Positions 37,294-45,919 are shown, counted from the first letter of the stretch. The stretch: 64,000 bases of DNA from PALSA-505 sp036501145 (GCA_036501145.1 DASYAV010000012.1:62001-126000), one strand, 5' to 3'. Notes: a model not told the origin generated them from the letters alone. Program-made: numbers and translations.

Positions 37294-37863
37294 TTATCCG
37301 GCCGATGAGCAGGCCGCGGGCAGTGCGGTGATCTTCACAAGGCCGGTGGCCTTCTCCAGCTGGAGCAGCCCGCAGAAGCTCTGGTCGCCGACCTTCCAGG
37401 TGCCGGCCTCTTTGACCGCGACGCCCTTCTTGTTGCTCAGCGCCGGGGTGCCCGAGACCACGATGTCGTAACTCACCGTGGCCTGGGTGGCCGTGATGCC
37501 CGACACACCGGTCACCTTGGCCGAGGCCGCCGAGGCCAGCGACGACTTGGACTGGTCGGCGATCAGCGTCGCGAACTGCGATCCGTTCTGCAGCAGCGCC
37601 ACCCGCCTGGACGTGGGCGTGCTCGAGGAGAAGAACGCTTCCCAGTTCGCCTTGATCGCCGCCGCGTCGGCTCCCGACGAACCGGCCGGTGACGACGCCG
37701 ATGACGACGGCGGTGACGAGGCGGCCGACGACGCCGGGGATCCGCTGGACCCCGGACCTGGCTTGTTCCCCGAACTGCCGCCGCAGGCGGTCAGGAGCAG
37801 GCCAAGTCCCGTGATCACCGCGGGCAGCGCCAGAACACGACGCGTGGTGGGGTGAAATCGCAC
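37294..37863 (-). CDS. Putative lipoprotein
   Basis: 189 residues. The N-terminus is a lipoprotein signal with lipobox LLTACGG, so the Cys is probably acylated and the protein anchored outside the membrane. A long Ser/Pro/Gly linker (SSGSPASSAASSPPSSSASS) leads to a compact alpha/beta domain: ADAAAIKANWEAFFSSSTPTSRRVALLQNG, then TQATVSYDIVVSG and GTWKVGDQSFCGLLQLE. This resembles the mycobacterial MTB12-like antigen family. GTG 37863, 8 bases after GGAGGGAGG, is a better start than the GTG at 37905. It lies 12 bases upstream of the MFS start and could be the first gene of that operon. Confidence 0.8.
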   Translation of the reverse strand: MRFHPTTRRVLALPAVITGLGLLLTACGGSSGNKPGPGSSGSPASSAASSPPSSSASSPAGSSGADAAAIKANWEAFFSSSTPTSRRVALLQNGSQFATLIADQSKSSLASAASAKVTGVSGITATQATVSYDIVVSGTPALSNKKGVAVKEAGTWKVGDQSFCGLLQLEKATGLVKITALPAACSSAG

Positions 37864-37994
37864 CGTCAGCGCCTCCCTCCTGGCCCTGGATCCTACTAGG
37901 GTCACAAGCGCGCGCAGGGGATCTAGCTGACGGCCGGGTCAGGCGTTCCGGCCGATGCCGGGGTGCCGGGCCGGGGTGGGTCTGCCGGGGTGGG

Positions 37995-38390
37995 TCAGCC
38001 CGCCTTGATCATGATGCCGGCCTCGGCCCAGCAGCGCACGATGTCCCGCATCGACAGCAGCCCGGCGACGTCCTGCCCCTGCACCACGACCAGGTGCCGG
38101 AACCCGCCCCGCACCATCGCGCCCGCGGCCTGCTCCAGCGTCCAGTCCGGGGACGCGACCACGATGTCGGAGGTGCGGTGATCGCCGACCGTCTCCCGGT
38201 CCGGGTCCTGCCCGGCCGCGATCGAGTCGAGCACGTCACGTTCGGTAAGGATGCCCACGCTGCCATGTTCAGGGTCGGTGATCACGGCCGCGCCCACCCG
38301 CCGCTTGGACATCTGTCTCGCGGCCTCGCGCAGAGTGTGGGCTGGGCCGATGGTCAGCACCAGCGTGGTCATCCCGTCCCGGACGTTCAT
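37995..38390 (-). CDS. CBS-domain pair protein
   Basis: 131 residues consisting of two CBS domains: VLTIGPAHTLREAARQMSKRRVGAAVITD with GILTERDVLDSI, and VVASPDWTLEQAAGAMVRGGFRHLVVV with GLLSMRDIVRCW. CBS pairs (Bateman modules) bind adenosyl ligands such as AMP or ATP and act as energy sensors. No catalytic domain is attached. The ATG is at 38390. It stands alone, between the lipoprotein gene and hisN. Confidence 0.92.
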   Translation of the reverse strand: MNVRDGMTTLVLTIGPAHTLREAARQMSKRRVGAAVITDPEHGSVGILTERDVLDSIAAGQDPDRETVGDHRTSDIVVASPDWTLEQAAGAMVRGGFRHLVVVQGQDVAGLLSMRDIVRCWAEAGIMIKAG

Positions 38391-38513
38391 GGCATCACTT
38401 CCGTACTTTCTCGGCCGGAAACACGCCCTACGGCAGGTTCGGGAGGTGCGCCCAGTGCTGCCGGGACGCCAGGCGGGACTCCGGCCGGCCCGGGCAGACC
38501 TCCTACGGCGGGC

Positions 38514-39314
38514 TCATTTGTGAACTTGTGATACCCCGTGCAGCCGTTCCAGAACCTCGTCGTGCAGGTGACCGTTCGTGACCACCGCGCTGCCCCTGTC
38601 CGGCCTGGCCACCCCGTCCAGGTCGGTGAACCGGCCGCCCGCTTCCTCCACGATGATCTGCAGCGCGGCCAGGTCCCACAGCGAGACCTGCGGCTCCGCG
38701 GCCACGTCCACCGCGCCCTCGGCCACCAGCATGTGCGACCAGAAGTCCCCGTACGCCCGGGTCCGCCACACCGACCGGGTCAGCGCCAGGAAGCCGTCCA
38801 GCGCGCCGGCGTCCTCCCAGCCGGAGATGCTCGAATAGGAGAAGGACGCGTCGGCCAGCCGGGACACCCCGGACACCTGGCAGCGGGACGCCTTGGTCAG
38901 CCCGCGCCCGGTCCACGCCCCGCCGCCGCGGGCCGCCCACCAGCGCCGGCCCAGCGTCGGCGCGGAGGCCACGCCGGCCACCGGCTCGTCCCCGATCATC
39001 AGTGCGATCAGGGTGGCCCACACCGGCACGCCGCGGACGAAGTTCTTCGTCCCGTCGATCGGGTCCACCACCCAGCACCGCGGCCCGACACCGACCTGGC
39101 CGAGTTCCTCGCCGAGCACCGCGTCGCGCGGGCGGGACCTGCGCAGCACGTGCCGGATCTGCTCCTCCACCGCGCGGTCGGCATCGGTCACCGGGGTCAG
39201 GTCCGGCTTGGTCTCCACGGTGAGGTCAAGCGCCTTGAACCGCCGGGTGGTGATGTCGTCGGCCGCGTCGGCGAGGACGTGCGCAAAGCGCAGATCATCG
39301 TCATAACCCGCCAC
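38514..39314 (-). CDS. hisN: Histidinol-phosphatase (inositol monophosphatase family)
   Basis: 266 residues. Magnesium-binding motifs LTPVTDADRAVEEQI, LGEELG and WVVDPIDGTKNFVRGVPVWATLIAL are complete, and YGDFWSHMLVAEGAVDVAAEPQVSLWDLAALQIIVEEAGG is the C-terminal metal/substrate site. The sequence is of the actinobacterial HisN type that dephosphorylates histidinol phosphate, the eighth step of histidine synthesis, rather than a broad inositol phosphatase. It lies near rsgA and aroA, as in other actinomycetes, but an aldo/keto reductase and an ArsR pair separate it from them here. Confidence 0.88.
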   Translation of the reverse strand: MAGYDDDLRFAHVLADAADDITTRRFKALDLTVETKPDLTPVTDADRAVEEQIRHVLRRSRPRDAVLGEELGQVGVGPRCWVVDPIDGTKNFVRGVPVWATLIALMIGDEPVAGVASAPTLGRRWWAARGGGAWTGRGLTKASRCQVSGVSRLADASFSYSSISGWEDAGALDGFLALTRSVWRTRAYGDFWSHMLVAEGAVDVAAEPQVSLWDLAALQIIVEEAGGRFTDLDGVARPDRGSAVVTNGHLHDEVLERLHGVSQVHK

Positions 39315-39426
39315 GACGCGACACGGTACCGCTATTCGCAGGCCAGCGTCGATCCAGCCTGGACGGCTGCGCCTCCCCGCCGTGGCCGTCCTCGCGACGG
39401 TGGGCGGCTGGCATAGCGTATGTCAC

Positions 39427-40398
39427 ATGGAATACACCCACCTCGGACGCAGCGGAGTCTCGGTCAGCCGGATCTGCCTGGGCACCATGAACTTCGGCGC
39501 GGCCACCCCGGAAGACGAAGCGCACCAGATCATGGACGCGGCCCACGAATCCGGCATCAACTTCTTCGACACCGCCAACACCTACGGCCGCCCTCGTGCC
39601 TCGGGTTCCACCGAGCAGATCATCGGCAACTGGTTCGCCGCCGGTGGCGGCCGCCGCGACCGCACCGTGCTGGCCACCAAGCTCTACGGCGGCAAGGGCG
39701 AGTGGCCGAACGACCGCTACCTGTCCGCGGTCAACATCCGGCGGTCCTGTGAGGACTCGCTGCGCCGCCTGCGCACCGACCACATCGACCTGTTCCAGAT
39801 GCACCACGTGGACCGGGCCACCCCGTGGGAGGAGATCTGGTCGGCGTTCGACGTGCTGCACACCCAGGGCAAGATCATCTACGCCGGCTCGTCGAACTTC
39901 GCCGGCTGGCACATCGCCAAGGCGCAGGAGGCCGCGGCCCGCTGGCGCTCATTCGGCCTGGTCAGCGAGCAGTCCCTGTACAACCTGGCCGAACGTTCTG
40001 TGGAGCTCGAGGTGCTGCCGGCCTGCCAGGACTACGGGCTCGGCGTGATCCCGTGGAGCCCGCTGCACGGCGGGCTGCTCGGCGGCATCGCGACCGGTCA
40101 GGAGCAGACCGGCCGCCGCGCCGAAGGCCGCGCCGCCGAGACGCTGGACCAGATGCGCCCGCAGATCGAGGCCTACGAGGCGTTCTGCGCCGACCTGGGG
40201 GAGCCGCCAGCCGCGGTCGCCCTGGCCTGGCTGCTGCACCAGCCCGCGGTCACCGCCCCGATCATCGGCCCGCGCACCGGCGGCCAGATGGACGCCGCCC
40301 ACCGCGCCACCGAACTCGAACTCGGCGCCAAGGAACTGGCCCGCCTCGACGAGATCTTCCCCGGCCCCGGCCCCGCCCCCGAGGCCTACGCCTGGTAA
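39427..40398 (+). CDS. Aldo/keto reductase
   Basis: 323 residues. MEYTHLGRSGVSVSRICLGTMNFG, INFFDTANTYG (Asp/Tyr), LATKLYGGKGEWPND (Lys) and IDLFQMHHVDRATPWEEIW (His) are the AKR catalytic elements; VTAPIIGPRTGGQMDAAHRATELEL is the NADP-binding end. ATG 39427 fits the family start. Its last 13 bases overlap the convergent ArsR gene. Together with 40386-41068 it appears inserted between hisN and rsgA. Confidence 0.93.
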   Translation: MEYTHLGRSGVSVSRICLGTMNFGAATPEDEAHQIMDAAHESGINFFDTANTYGRPRASGSTEQIIGNWFAAGGGRRDRTVLATKLYGGKGEWPNDRYLSAVNIRRSCEDSLRRLRTDHIDLFQMHHVDRATPWEEIWSAFDVLHTQGKIIYAGSSNFAGWHIAKAQEAAARWRSFGLVSEQSLYNLAERSVELEVLPACQDYGLGVIPWSPLHGGLLGGIATGQEQTGRRAEGRAAETLDQMRPQIEAYEAFCADLGEPPAAVALAWLLHQPAVTAPIIGPRTGGQMDAAHRATELELGAKELARLDEIFPGPGPAPEAYAW

Positions 40399-40748
40399 CC
40401 AACCTGACCCGCGGCCTGGTCCGGACCCTCCGGGGGCTGGGCCAGGCCGTCGGTGAAGCGGGCCAGCCAGCCGCCGGCCACCGCGTGCAGCCGGGCGGTC
40501 TGCAGCCGGTAGATGTGCTCCCGGCCGCGCAGTTCGATCCGCACCAGGCCGGCCTGCTCCAGCACCCGCAGGTGCTGCGAGGTGGTCGGCCAGGAGCAGT
40601 CGAACCGGCCCGCGATGTCCCCGGACGTCATCTGGCCGCCCCTCGCGTGCAGCACGGACAAGATGGTGCGCCGGGACCGGTGCGCGAGCGCGGCGAAGAC
40701 GGCGTCGAAGTCGTCAAGCTCGGCCAGCCCGCGCGGCTTGCGGCTCAC
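40386..40748 (-). CDS. ArsR-family transcriptional repressor
   Basis: 120 residues with a winged helix-turn-helix: FDAVFAALAHRSRRTILSVLHARGGQMTSGDIAGRFDCSWPTTSQHLRVLEQAGLVRIELRGREHIYRL. No metal-binding Cys cluster of the ArsR/SmtB type is present, so it probably senses something other than a metal; similar proteins control START/AHSA1 or small ABM-fold partners. GTG 40748 overlaps the stop of the upstream gene by 4 bases (GTGA), which shows cotranslation. The operator in front of the operon is the probable autoregulatory site. Confidence 0.9.
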   Translation of the reverse strand: MSRKPRGLAELDDFDAVFAALAHRSRRTILSVLHARGGQMTSGDIAGRFDCSWPTTSQHLRVLEQAGLVRIELRGREHIYRLQTARLHAVAGGWLARFTDGLAQPPEGPDQAAGQVGYQA

Positions 40749-41068
40749 GCGTCCAGGGTGACCTGCTCGAAGTGCGGGAACTCCCACCGGGGCCGCCCGT
40801 CCCGCTCTTCGAGCAGCGGCTCCATCGGCTCCCAGATCGCCAGCACGTCCGGGTGCTCGTGCGCCTGGCCGAAGCCGCCCTCGACCCAGGTGAAGATCTC
40901 GACGTAGGTCGGCGCCCCCTCCTCCTGGGACCGGAACACCATCTCCCGGTCGTCGGTGACGAACCCGAGCTCGTGCAGCGTCCGCCAGTGCCGCCGCAGC
41001 AGCCCGGTGAACTCCGCTTCGCCCTCCGCCCGCACCCGGTACGTGCAGATCACAGTTTCCTTAGCCAT
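40745..41068 (-). CDS. Small hypothetical protein cotranscribed with ArsR
   Basis: 107 residues: MAKETVICTYRVRAEGEAEF, then LLRRHWRTLHELGFVTDDREM, TYVEIFTWVEGGFGQAHEHPDVLAIWEPMEPLLE and WEFPHFEQVTLDA. The alternating strands and helices resemble a ferredoxin-like ABM/dimeric alpha-beta barrel fold. No catalytic residues can be assigned. The ATG at 41068 sits inside a repeated operator with no separate ribosome-binding site, so the mRNA is probably leaderless. It is translationally coupled to the repressor gene. Confidence 0.75.
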   Translation of the reverse strand: MAKETVICTYRVRAEGEAEFTGLLRRHWRTLHELGFVTDDREMVFRSQEEGAPTYVEIFTWVEGGFGQAHEHPDVLAIWEPMEPLLEERDGRPRWEFPHFEQVTLDA

Positions 41069-41097
41069 GTACCTAATACTTAGCCAAGTACCTAATA
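41060..41097 (-). promoter_or_regulatory. Duplicated ArsR-type operator at the start codon
   Basis: A 19-base unit CTTAGCCATGTACCTAATA is repeated head to tail (41060-41078, 41079-41097) with one mismatch. Across the junction lies TACTTAGCCAAGTA (41077-41090), a palindrome with arms TACTT/AAGTA, the common ArsR site type. Read on the minus strand, the TATTAG boxes just upstream of the ATG may serve as the -10 element. Confidence 0.75.
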
Positions 41098-41146
41098 AAG
41101 TCAACCCGGCGGTCCGCTGCCGTACACGCAGAGCGGCGGAGGGAGG

Positions 41147-42100
41147 TCAGGTGTCGGCGGAGTCGCGGCTGCGGAGCAGGCGGCGGAGGGAGTCCAGACG
41201 GGTGGTGGCGCCGTGCTCGCGGGCCCAGTCGTCGAGGGCGCAGCCTTCCGCCAGGTGCGTGCAGCCCGGCGGGCACCCGGCGGTGCCCTCGGCCAGGTCC
41301 GGGAACGCGCGCACCACGTCGTCCGGGGTGATGTGCGCCAGGCCGAAGCTGCGCAGTCCCGGGGTGTCGATCACCCATCCGCCGTCCGGCCCGGCCAGCC
41401 GCAGCGCGATCGCCGACGACGACGTGTGCCGGCCCCGGCCGGTCACCGGGTTGACCGCGCCGACCGCCCGGCCAGCCTCCGGGATAAGCGCGTTGACCAG
41501 CGTGGACTTGCCCACCCCGGAGTGCCCGATCAGCACGCTCTCCCGCCCGGCCAGCCGGCCGGCCAGCTCGTCGAGCACCTCGTCGCGCAGCGGCCGGCCG
41601 GTCACCATGATCGGGAAGCCGAGCGGCTCGTAGACCGCCAGCACCTCGTCCGGCGCGGCCAGGTCGGCCTTGGTCAGGCAGAGCAGCGGGTCCAGCCCGG
41701 CGTCGTAGGCCGCCACCAGGCACCGGTCGATGAACCGCAGCCGCGGCGGCGGGTCGGCCAGCGCGCACACGATCACCATCTGGTCGGCATTAGCGACGAT
41801 CACCCGCTCCACCGGGTCGGTGTCGTCGGCGCTGCGCCGCAGCGCCGACGACCGCGGCCGCACCCGGACGACCCTGGCCAGCGTGCCCGGCTCACCCGAG
41901 GTGTCCCCGGCGAGGGCGACCCGGTCGCCGACCACGACGCTGCGGCGGCCGAGTTCCCGCGCCTTCATCGCCACCACCGGCCTGTCGCCGATCAGGCAGC
42001 CATACCGGCCGCGGTCCACGGTCACCACGAACGCCTCGGCGGCGTCCTCGTGGCCCGGCCGCCTGCGGGTGCGCGGCCGGGAGCCGCGGCCGGGCCGCAC
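41147..42100 (-). CDS. rsgA: Ribosome small-subunit-dependent GTPase A
   Basis: 317 residues from the GTG at 42100. The circularly permuted GTPase order is clear: G4 LTKAD first, then G1 GHSGVGKST and G3 DTPG, with an OB-fold before (GDRVAL) and a zinc knuckle after (CPPGCTHLAEGCALDDW). RsgA helps late 30S maturation. The family's N-terminal LDEDDVRVRPGRGS continues upstream in frame, back to the aroA stop at 42170, with no ATG, GTG or TTG before 42100. Either the protein is shortened or a CTG (42148) is used. It follows aroA by 69 bases on the same strand. Confidence 0.93.
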   Translation of the reverse strand: MRPGRGSRPRTRRRPGHEDAAEAFVVTVDRGRYGCLIGDRPVVAMKARELGRRSVVVGDRVALAGDTSGEPGTLARVVRVRPRSSALRRSADDTDPVERVIVANADQMVIVCALADPPPRLRFIDRCLVAAYDAGLDPLLCLTKADLAAPDEVLAVYEPLGFPIMVTGRPLRDEVLDELAGRLAGRESVLIGHSGVGKSTLVNALIPEAGRAVGAVNPVTGRGRHTSSSAIALRLAGPDGGWVIDTPGLRSFGLAHITPDDVVRAFPDLAEGTAGCPPGCTHLAEGCALDDWAREHGATTRLDSLRRLLRSRDSADT

Positions 42101-42169
42101 CCGGACGTCGTCTTCGTCCAGGCGCGAGTGGCTCGGCGCGGGGCTCAGGACCCCGCCGCCGTCCGCATG

Positions 42170-43540
42170 TCAGGTCTGGTCACCGAGCATCTCCGACCAC
42201 AGCCGGGTGAACTCGGGGAACGTCTTGGCCACCGTGGCGGCGTTCGCGACCTGGACGCCGGGCACGGCCAGGCCGAGCACCGCGGCGGTCATCACCATCC
42301 GGTGGTCGTGGTAGCTGCCGAACACCCCGGCCGCCCTCAGCGGGCGCGGCCGGATCTCCAGCCCGTCGGGCAGTTCCCTGACGTCCCCGCCGAGCGCGTT
42401 GAGCTCCGTGCACAGCGCGGCCAGCCGGTCCGTCTCGTGCCTGCGCATGTGCCCGATGCCGGTGAGCACCGACGGCGAGGAGGCCAGCGCGGCCGCCGCG
42501 GTGAACACCGGCGCCACCTCGCCGCAGTCGCGCAGGCTGGCGGTGATGCCGCGGACCGCGCCTGGCCCGGTGACGGTCAGCCCGTCCGGCCCCAGCGCGC
42601 AGTCCCCGCCCATCGCCGACAGCAGGGCCACGATGTGCTCGCCGGGCTGAGTGGTGCGCTCCGGCCAGCCCGCGATCGTCACGGTGCCCCCGGTGATCAG
42701 CGCCGCGGCCAGGAACGGGGCCGAGTTGACCAGGTCCGGCTCCACCTCGATGGTGCCGGGGCGCAGCGGCCCGGGGTGCACCCGCCAGGCATCCGGCCGG
42801 GGACCGCCCGCCGCCCCGGACCCGCCTGCCGCTCCGGTCCCGCCCGCCGTCCCGGACCCGGTGACCTGCTCCTCCACGTCCACGCCCGCGGCCCGCAGCA
42901 TCCCGGCCGTCATCGCGATGTGCGGCGCCGACGGCACCGGCGGCCCCTGGTGCCGGATCTCCAGGCCCTTGTCGTAGCGGCAGCCCGACAGCAGCAGCCC
43001 GGACACCAGCTGAGACGAGCCCGAGGCGTCCAGCGTGACCCGGCCGCCGGGCAGCCCCCCGGTGCCGCGCACGGTGAACGGGACCGCGCCGCGGCCGCCG
43101 TCGTCGATGCCCGCGCCGAGCGCGGCCAGCGCGGCCAGCAGCGGCCCCACCGGCCGCCGCGCCGCCTCCGGGTCACCGCGGAAGGTGACATCCCCGGTGG
43201 CCAGCACCGCCACCGGCGGCACGAACCTGATCACCGTGCCGGCGTTGCCCACGGTTATCTGCGCGCCGTGGTCCATTTGACCGGGCGTGACCGCCCAGCC
43301 ACCGGGCACCTCGTCGATGACCGCGCCCAGCGCCCGCAGCGCGCCGGCCATCAGCTCGGTGTCCCTGGCCCGCAGCGGGCCGGTGATCGTCGTGCCGGCG
43401 TCGGCCAGCGCGGCCAGCACGAGCGCCCGGTTGGTGATCGATTTCGAGCCGGGCAGCCGCAGCCTGGCCTGAACGGGCCCGGTCGCCGCGGGAGTCAGCC
43501 AGGCGCCGGCGCTGGCCCGGGACCGTTCGGCTTCATTCAT
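42170..43540 (-). CDS. aroA: 3-phosphoshikimate 1-carboxyvinyltransferase (EPSP synthase)
   Basis: 456 residues; joins phosphoenolpyruvate to shikimate-3-phosphate in aromatic amino acid synthesis. The motifs LPGSKSITNRALVLAALA, VGNAGTVIRFVPPVA, RPVGPLLAALAALG, LDASGSSQLVSGLLL and LRDCGEVAPVFTAAAAL, HMRRHETDRLAAL, FGSYHDHRMVMTAAVLGLAVPG cover both halves of the inside-out barrel. A Gly/Ala-rich insertion (GTAGGTGAAGGSGAAGG) interrupts the middle, an oddity of this copy. The PEP-site loop reads GTVIRF in place of the common GTAMRP. It is followed by rsgA. Confidence 0.95.
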   Translation of the reverse strand: MNEAERSRASAGAWLTPAATGPVQARLRLPGSKSITNRALVLAALADAGTTITGPLRARDTELMAGALRALGAVIDEVPGGWAVTPGQMDHGAQITVGNAGTVIRFVPPVAVLATGDVTFRGDPEAARRPVGPLLAALAALGAGIDDGGRGAVPFTVRGTGGLPGGRVTLDASGSSQLVSGLLLSGCRYDKGLEIRHQGPPVPSAPHIAMTAGMLRAAGVDVEEQVTGSGTAGGTGAAGGSGAAGGPRPDAWRVHPGPLRPGTIEVEPDLVNSAPFLAAALITGGTVTIAGWPERTTQPGEHIVALLSAMGGDCALGPDGLTVTGPGAVRGITASLRDCGEVAPVFTAAAALASSPSVLTGIGHMRRHETDRLAALCTELNALGGDVRELPDGLEIRPRPLRAAGVFGSYHDHRMVMTAAVLGLAVPGVQVANAATVAKTFPEFTRLWSEMLGDQT

Positions 43541-43683
43541 GGTGTTGAGCGTAGTGCGAACGGCGGAACGGCAGATCCGAAGAACCGGCTACCGTGGGGT
43601 GGCCGTGAGGAGGGGATAGGGTAAAAACTCAGATTCCGGGCAGACTCTGCAGACCAGGGTTCATGCTTCAGGGGGAAACGGGT

Positions 43684-44601
43684 ATGTGCGGCCGGTTCGC
43701 GTCTGCGCGTAAGCGCATCGAGCTCCTCGAGGAGTTCGGTGTGCAGAGCGATCGCGCGGAAAAGGACCTGAGGCCCGACTACAACGTCGCCCCGACCAAG
43801 CCGGTGTACGCGGTGCTGACCCGGCACGGCAAGCCCGCCGGGCAGGTTGACCAGCAGGCCAAGGAGCAGCCCGCCGGCCCGCCGCCGTCCGAAGAAACGG
43901 CGAAGGCGGCGGGGAAGCCCGGCAACGGGGACACCGGCCCGGCCGAGCGGCAGCTGCGCGTCGTGCGCTGGGGGCTGGTGCCCTACTGGGCCAAGGATCC
44001 GGCCATCGGCAGCCGCATGATCAACGCCCGCGCCGAGACGGTGTCGGAGAAACCGGCCTACCGGCGCGCCTTCAGCCGCCGCCGGTGCCTGCTGCCCGCG
44101 GACGGCTTCTACGAGTGGCAGCAGATCGTCGAGGACGGGCGCAAGCGCAAGCAGCCGTATTTCATCCACCGCGCGGACGGCGGGCCGCTGGCCTTCGCCG
44201 GGCTGTACGAGCTGTGGCACGACAAGTCCATGCCGGAAGACTCCGACGACGCCTGGCTGTGGACGGCAACGATCATCACCACCACCGCGACCGACGAGGT
44301 CGGCCAGATTCACGACCGGATGCCGATGGTGATCGACCCGGCGTCCTGGCAGGACTGGCTCGACCCGGACAACAACGACGTCCCGGAGCTGCGCCAGCTG
44401 CTCGTGCCCGCCGTGGCCGGCCGGCTGACCTCGTACCCGGTGTCGACCGCGGTGAACAACGTCCGCAACAACGGGCCGGAACTGCTCGAGGCCGCCCCAG
44501 GCCCATCCGGCCCGTCCCAGCCCAGATCGGGGCCGCAGGGGCCGCCAGGTGAACACCCACCCGACGGTGCTTCCGCTGGTCCCGCTGGCACTTTGTTCTG
44601 A
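43684..44601 (+). CDS. SRAP-domain protein (HMCES/YedK family)
   Basis: 305 residues. The family links covalently to abasic sites in single-stranded DNA through Cys2, which is exposed after Met removal; the start was set at ATG 43684 so that the protein begins MCGRF. DYNVAPTKPVYAVL, VRWGLVPYWAKDP, MINARAETVSEKPAYRRAF, CLLPADGFYEW (catalytic Glu) and IHDRMPMVI (catalytic His) follow. Two additions are unusual: a ~40-residue Pro/Ala/Lys-rich loop after residue 53, and a ~40-residue disordered Pro/Gly C-tail. It is divergent from aroA and may be cotranscribed with the DksA-like gene. Confidence 0.95.
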   Translation: MCGRFASARKRIELLEEFGVQSDRAEKDLRPDYNVAPTKPVYAVLTRHGKPAGQVDQQAKEQPAGPPPSEETAKAAGKPGNGDTGPAERQLRVVRWGLVPYWAKDPAIGSRMINARAETVSEKPAYRRAFSRRRCLLPADGFYEWQQIVEDGRKRKQPYFIHRADGGPLAFAGLYELWHDKSMPEDSDDAWLWTATIITTTATDEVGQIHDRMPMVIDPASWQDWLDPDNNDVPELRQLLVPAVAGRLTSYPVSTAVNNVRNNGPELLEAAPGPSGPSQPRSGPQGPPGEHPPDGASAGPAGTLF

Positions 44602-44670
44602 ACCCCGTACTGGCTGGGTAGCTTGACCCAGATCTGGCTGCCCGGCCATGCGGACAGGAGGTGATGGTCC

Positions 44671-45021
44671 GTGGACACTGCCACAGCCCGCAAGCGCCTG
44701 GAGGAGATCCAGCACGACCTCGACAGGTCGATCGCCGTGCTGCAGGGGGAGAACCACCGGGACGACAGCGTCACCGGGTCCCCGGCCGATCCCGCGGACG
44801 CCGGCGCCAACCTGTCCGAGGCCGACCGCAGCCAGGCCGTCCTGGAGGCGGCCCGGCGGCAGCGCACCCAGGTGGTGGAGGCGCTGACCCGGCTGAACGA
44901 CGGGAAGTACGGGCATTGCGTGGACTGTGGCGACGAGGTGCCGGAAGGCCGCCTGGAGGCCCGGCCGGATGCCGCGCGGTGCGTCCGCTGCCAGTCCAAG
45001 CGGGACCGCGGCCGGCGCTGA
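44671..45021 (+). CDS. TraR/DksA-type C4 zinc-finger protein
   Basis: 116 residues. An N-terminal coiled-coil hairpin (ATARKRLEEIQHDLDRSIAVLQ, RSQAVLEAARRQRTQVVEALTRL) ends in a four-Cys zinc finger: CVDC at 83-86 and CVRC at 104-107. DksA-like proteins enter the secondary channel of RNA polymerase and modulate transcription; the acidic tip DPAD lies in PADPADAG. The GTG start has an AGGAGGT box. It lies 69 bases behind the SRAP gene on the same strand. Confidence 0.88.
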   Translation: MDTATARKRLEEIQHDLDRSIAVLQGENHRDDSVTGSPADPADAGANLSEADRSQAVLEAARRQRTQVVEALTRLNDGKYGHCVDCGDEVPEGRLEARPDAARCVRCQSKRDRGRR

Positions 45022-45040
45022 CCTCACCGGGGTCTTCGGG

Positions 45041-45814
45041 TCATAACGGCTTGCGCGCCGTCAGCACCAGCTGGATACCGAAGGACTCATCCGCACCGGC
45101 GGTGAGTTCCGCCTGGACCAGCCGCCCGATCGCGCCGGGCTCCTGGCGCAGCACCCGCGACACCACCGACGGCGACAGCACCGTCCGCGGCCGGATCGTG
45201 CCCGGTTTCAGGCCGGCCTCCAGGCACAGGTCGCGCAGGTGCTGGGCCCCGTAGCAGCGGGTGAACGTGCCGTCCTGCCAGGGGACCAGCAGCACCTCGG
45301 CGCTCGGCAGGTCGGTCAGCTCGGCCCAGTGCCGCTGCTCGGCTAGCGCCGCCATGCCGAGCACCAGCGAGTCCACGCTGGCGATCAGGCGGCCGCCGGG
45401 GCGCAGGATCCGGGCGATCTCGGCGGCCAGGTACTCGGCCGCGATGTACCGGGACAGCGCCCGGTCATCGGCGATCACTCCGTCCACGCTGCCGTCGGTG
45501 AGGAAACCTAGGCTGCCCGGGTCGGCGGCGACCGTGGTCACCGTTCCGGCCGCGCCCGCCGCCCGCTGCCTGCGGCGCGGCTGGGCGGGCCCGCCGTCGA
45601 GGGCGTCCCGGCTGGTGACCCGCAGCACCCGGTGCCCGGCCTTGGCCGCCTGGGCGGCGCTGCGTCCCTGCGGCCCGGAGATGTCGACCAGCAGCTGCCG
45701 CCCGCCGGGCAGCCAGGAGGCGAGCTGGGCGGTCGCGACAGCGCGGTGGAAACGCCAGTAATCCGCGAGTGAACCGTCGCCGGCCACGGCGAAAGGGCTG
45801 GCAGGAACGGCCAC
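45041..45814 (-). CDS. SAM-dependent methyltransferase-like protein
   Basis: 257 residues. LADYWRFHRAVATAQLASWLPGG precedes a Rossmann-like core: LLVDISGPQGRSAAQAAKAG (motif I, with D-x-S-G-P-x-G), DGSVDGVIADDRALSRY (motif II) and IARILRPGGRLIASVDSL (motif III). The glycine-rich loop is only partly conserved, so activity is likely but not certain. It is divergent from sigR and shares that promoter region, as seen beside sigR in other actinomycetes. The start is GTG 45814. Confidence 0.78.
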   Translation of the reverse strand: MAVPASPFAVAGDGSLADYWRFHRAVATAQLASWLPGGRQLLVDISGPQGRSAAQAAKAGHRVLRVTSRDALDGGPAQPRRRQRAAGAAGTVTTVAADPGSLGFLTDGSVDGVIADDRALSRYIAAEYLAAEIARILRPGGRLIASVDSLVLGMAALAEQRHWAELTDLPSAEVLLVPWQDGTFTRCYGAQHLRDLCLEAGLKPGTIRPRTVLSPSVVSRVLRQEPGAIGRLVQAELTAGADESFGIQLVLTARKPL

Positions 45815-45893
45815 CGTTACCCCTGTTCGTTTCCCGATGCATCCCCCGAGTAGAGGTTTTCCCCGCCCGGGTTACTTCACTCGTAGCCGCGAC

Positions 45894-45919
45894 GGAATGA
45901 AGAAGTTGCCGGCCGCGTT
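45894..45919 (+). promoter_or_regulatory. SigR-dependent autoregulatory promoter
   Basis: GGAAT (45894-45898) and GTT (45917-45919) are separated by exactly 18 bases, matching the GGAAT-N18-GTT consensus reported for Streptomyces SigR. Transcription would begin about 45925-45929, at or just before an in-frame ATG at 45929. This gives SigR positive feedback on its own gene. Confidence 0.85.
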
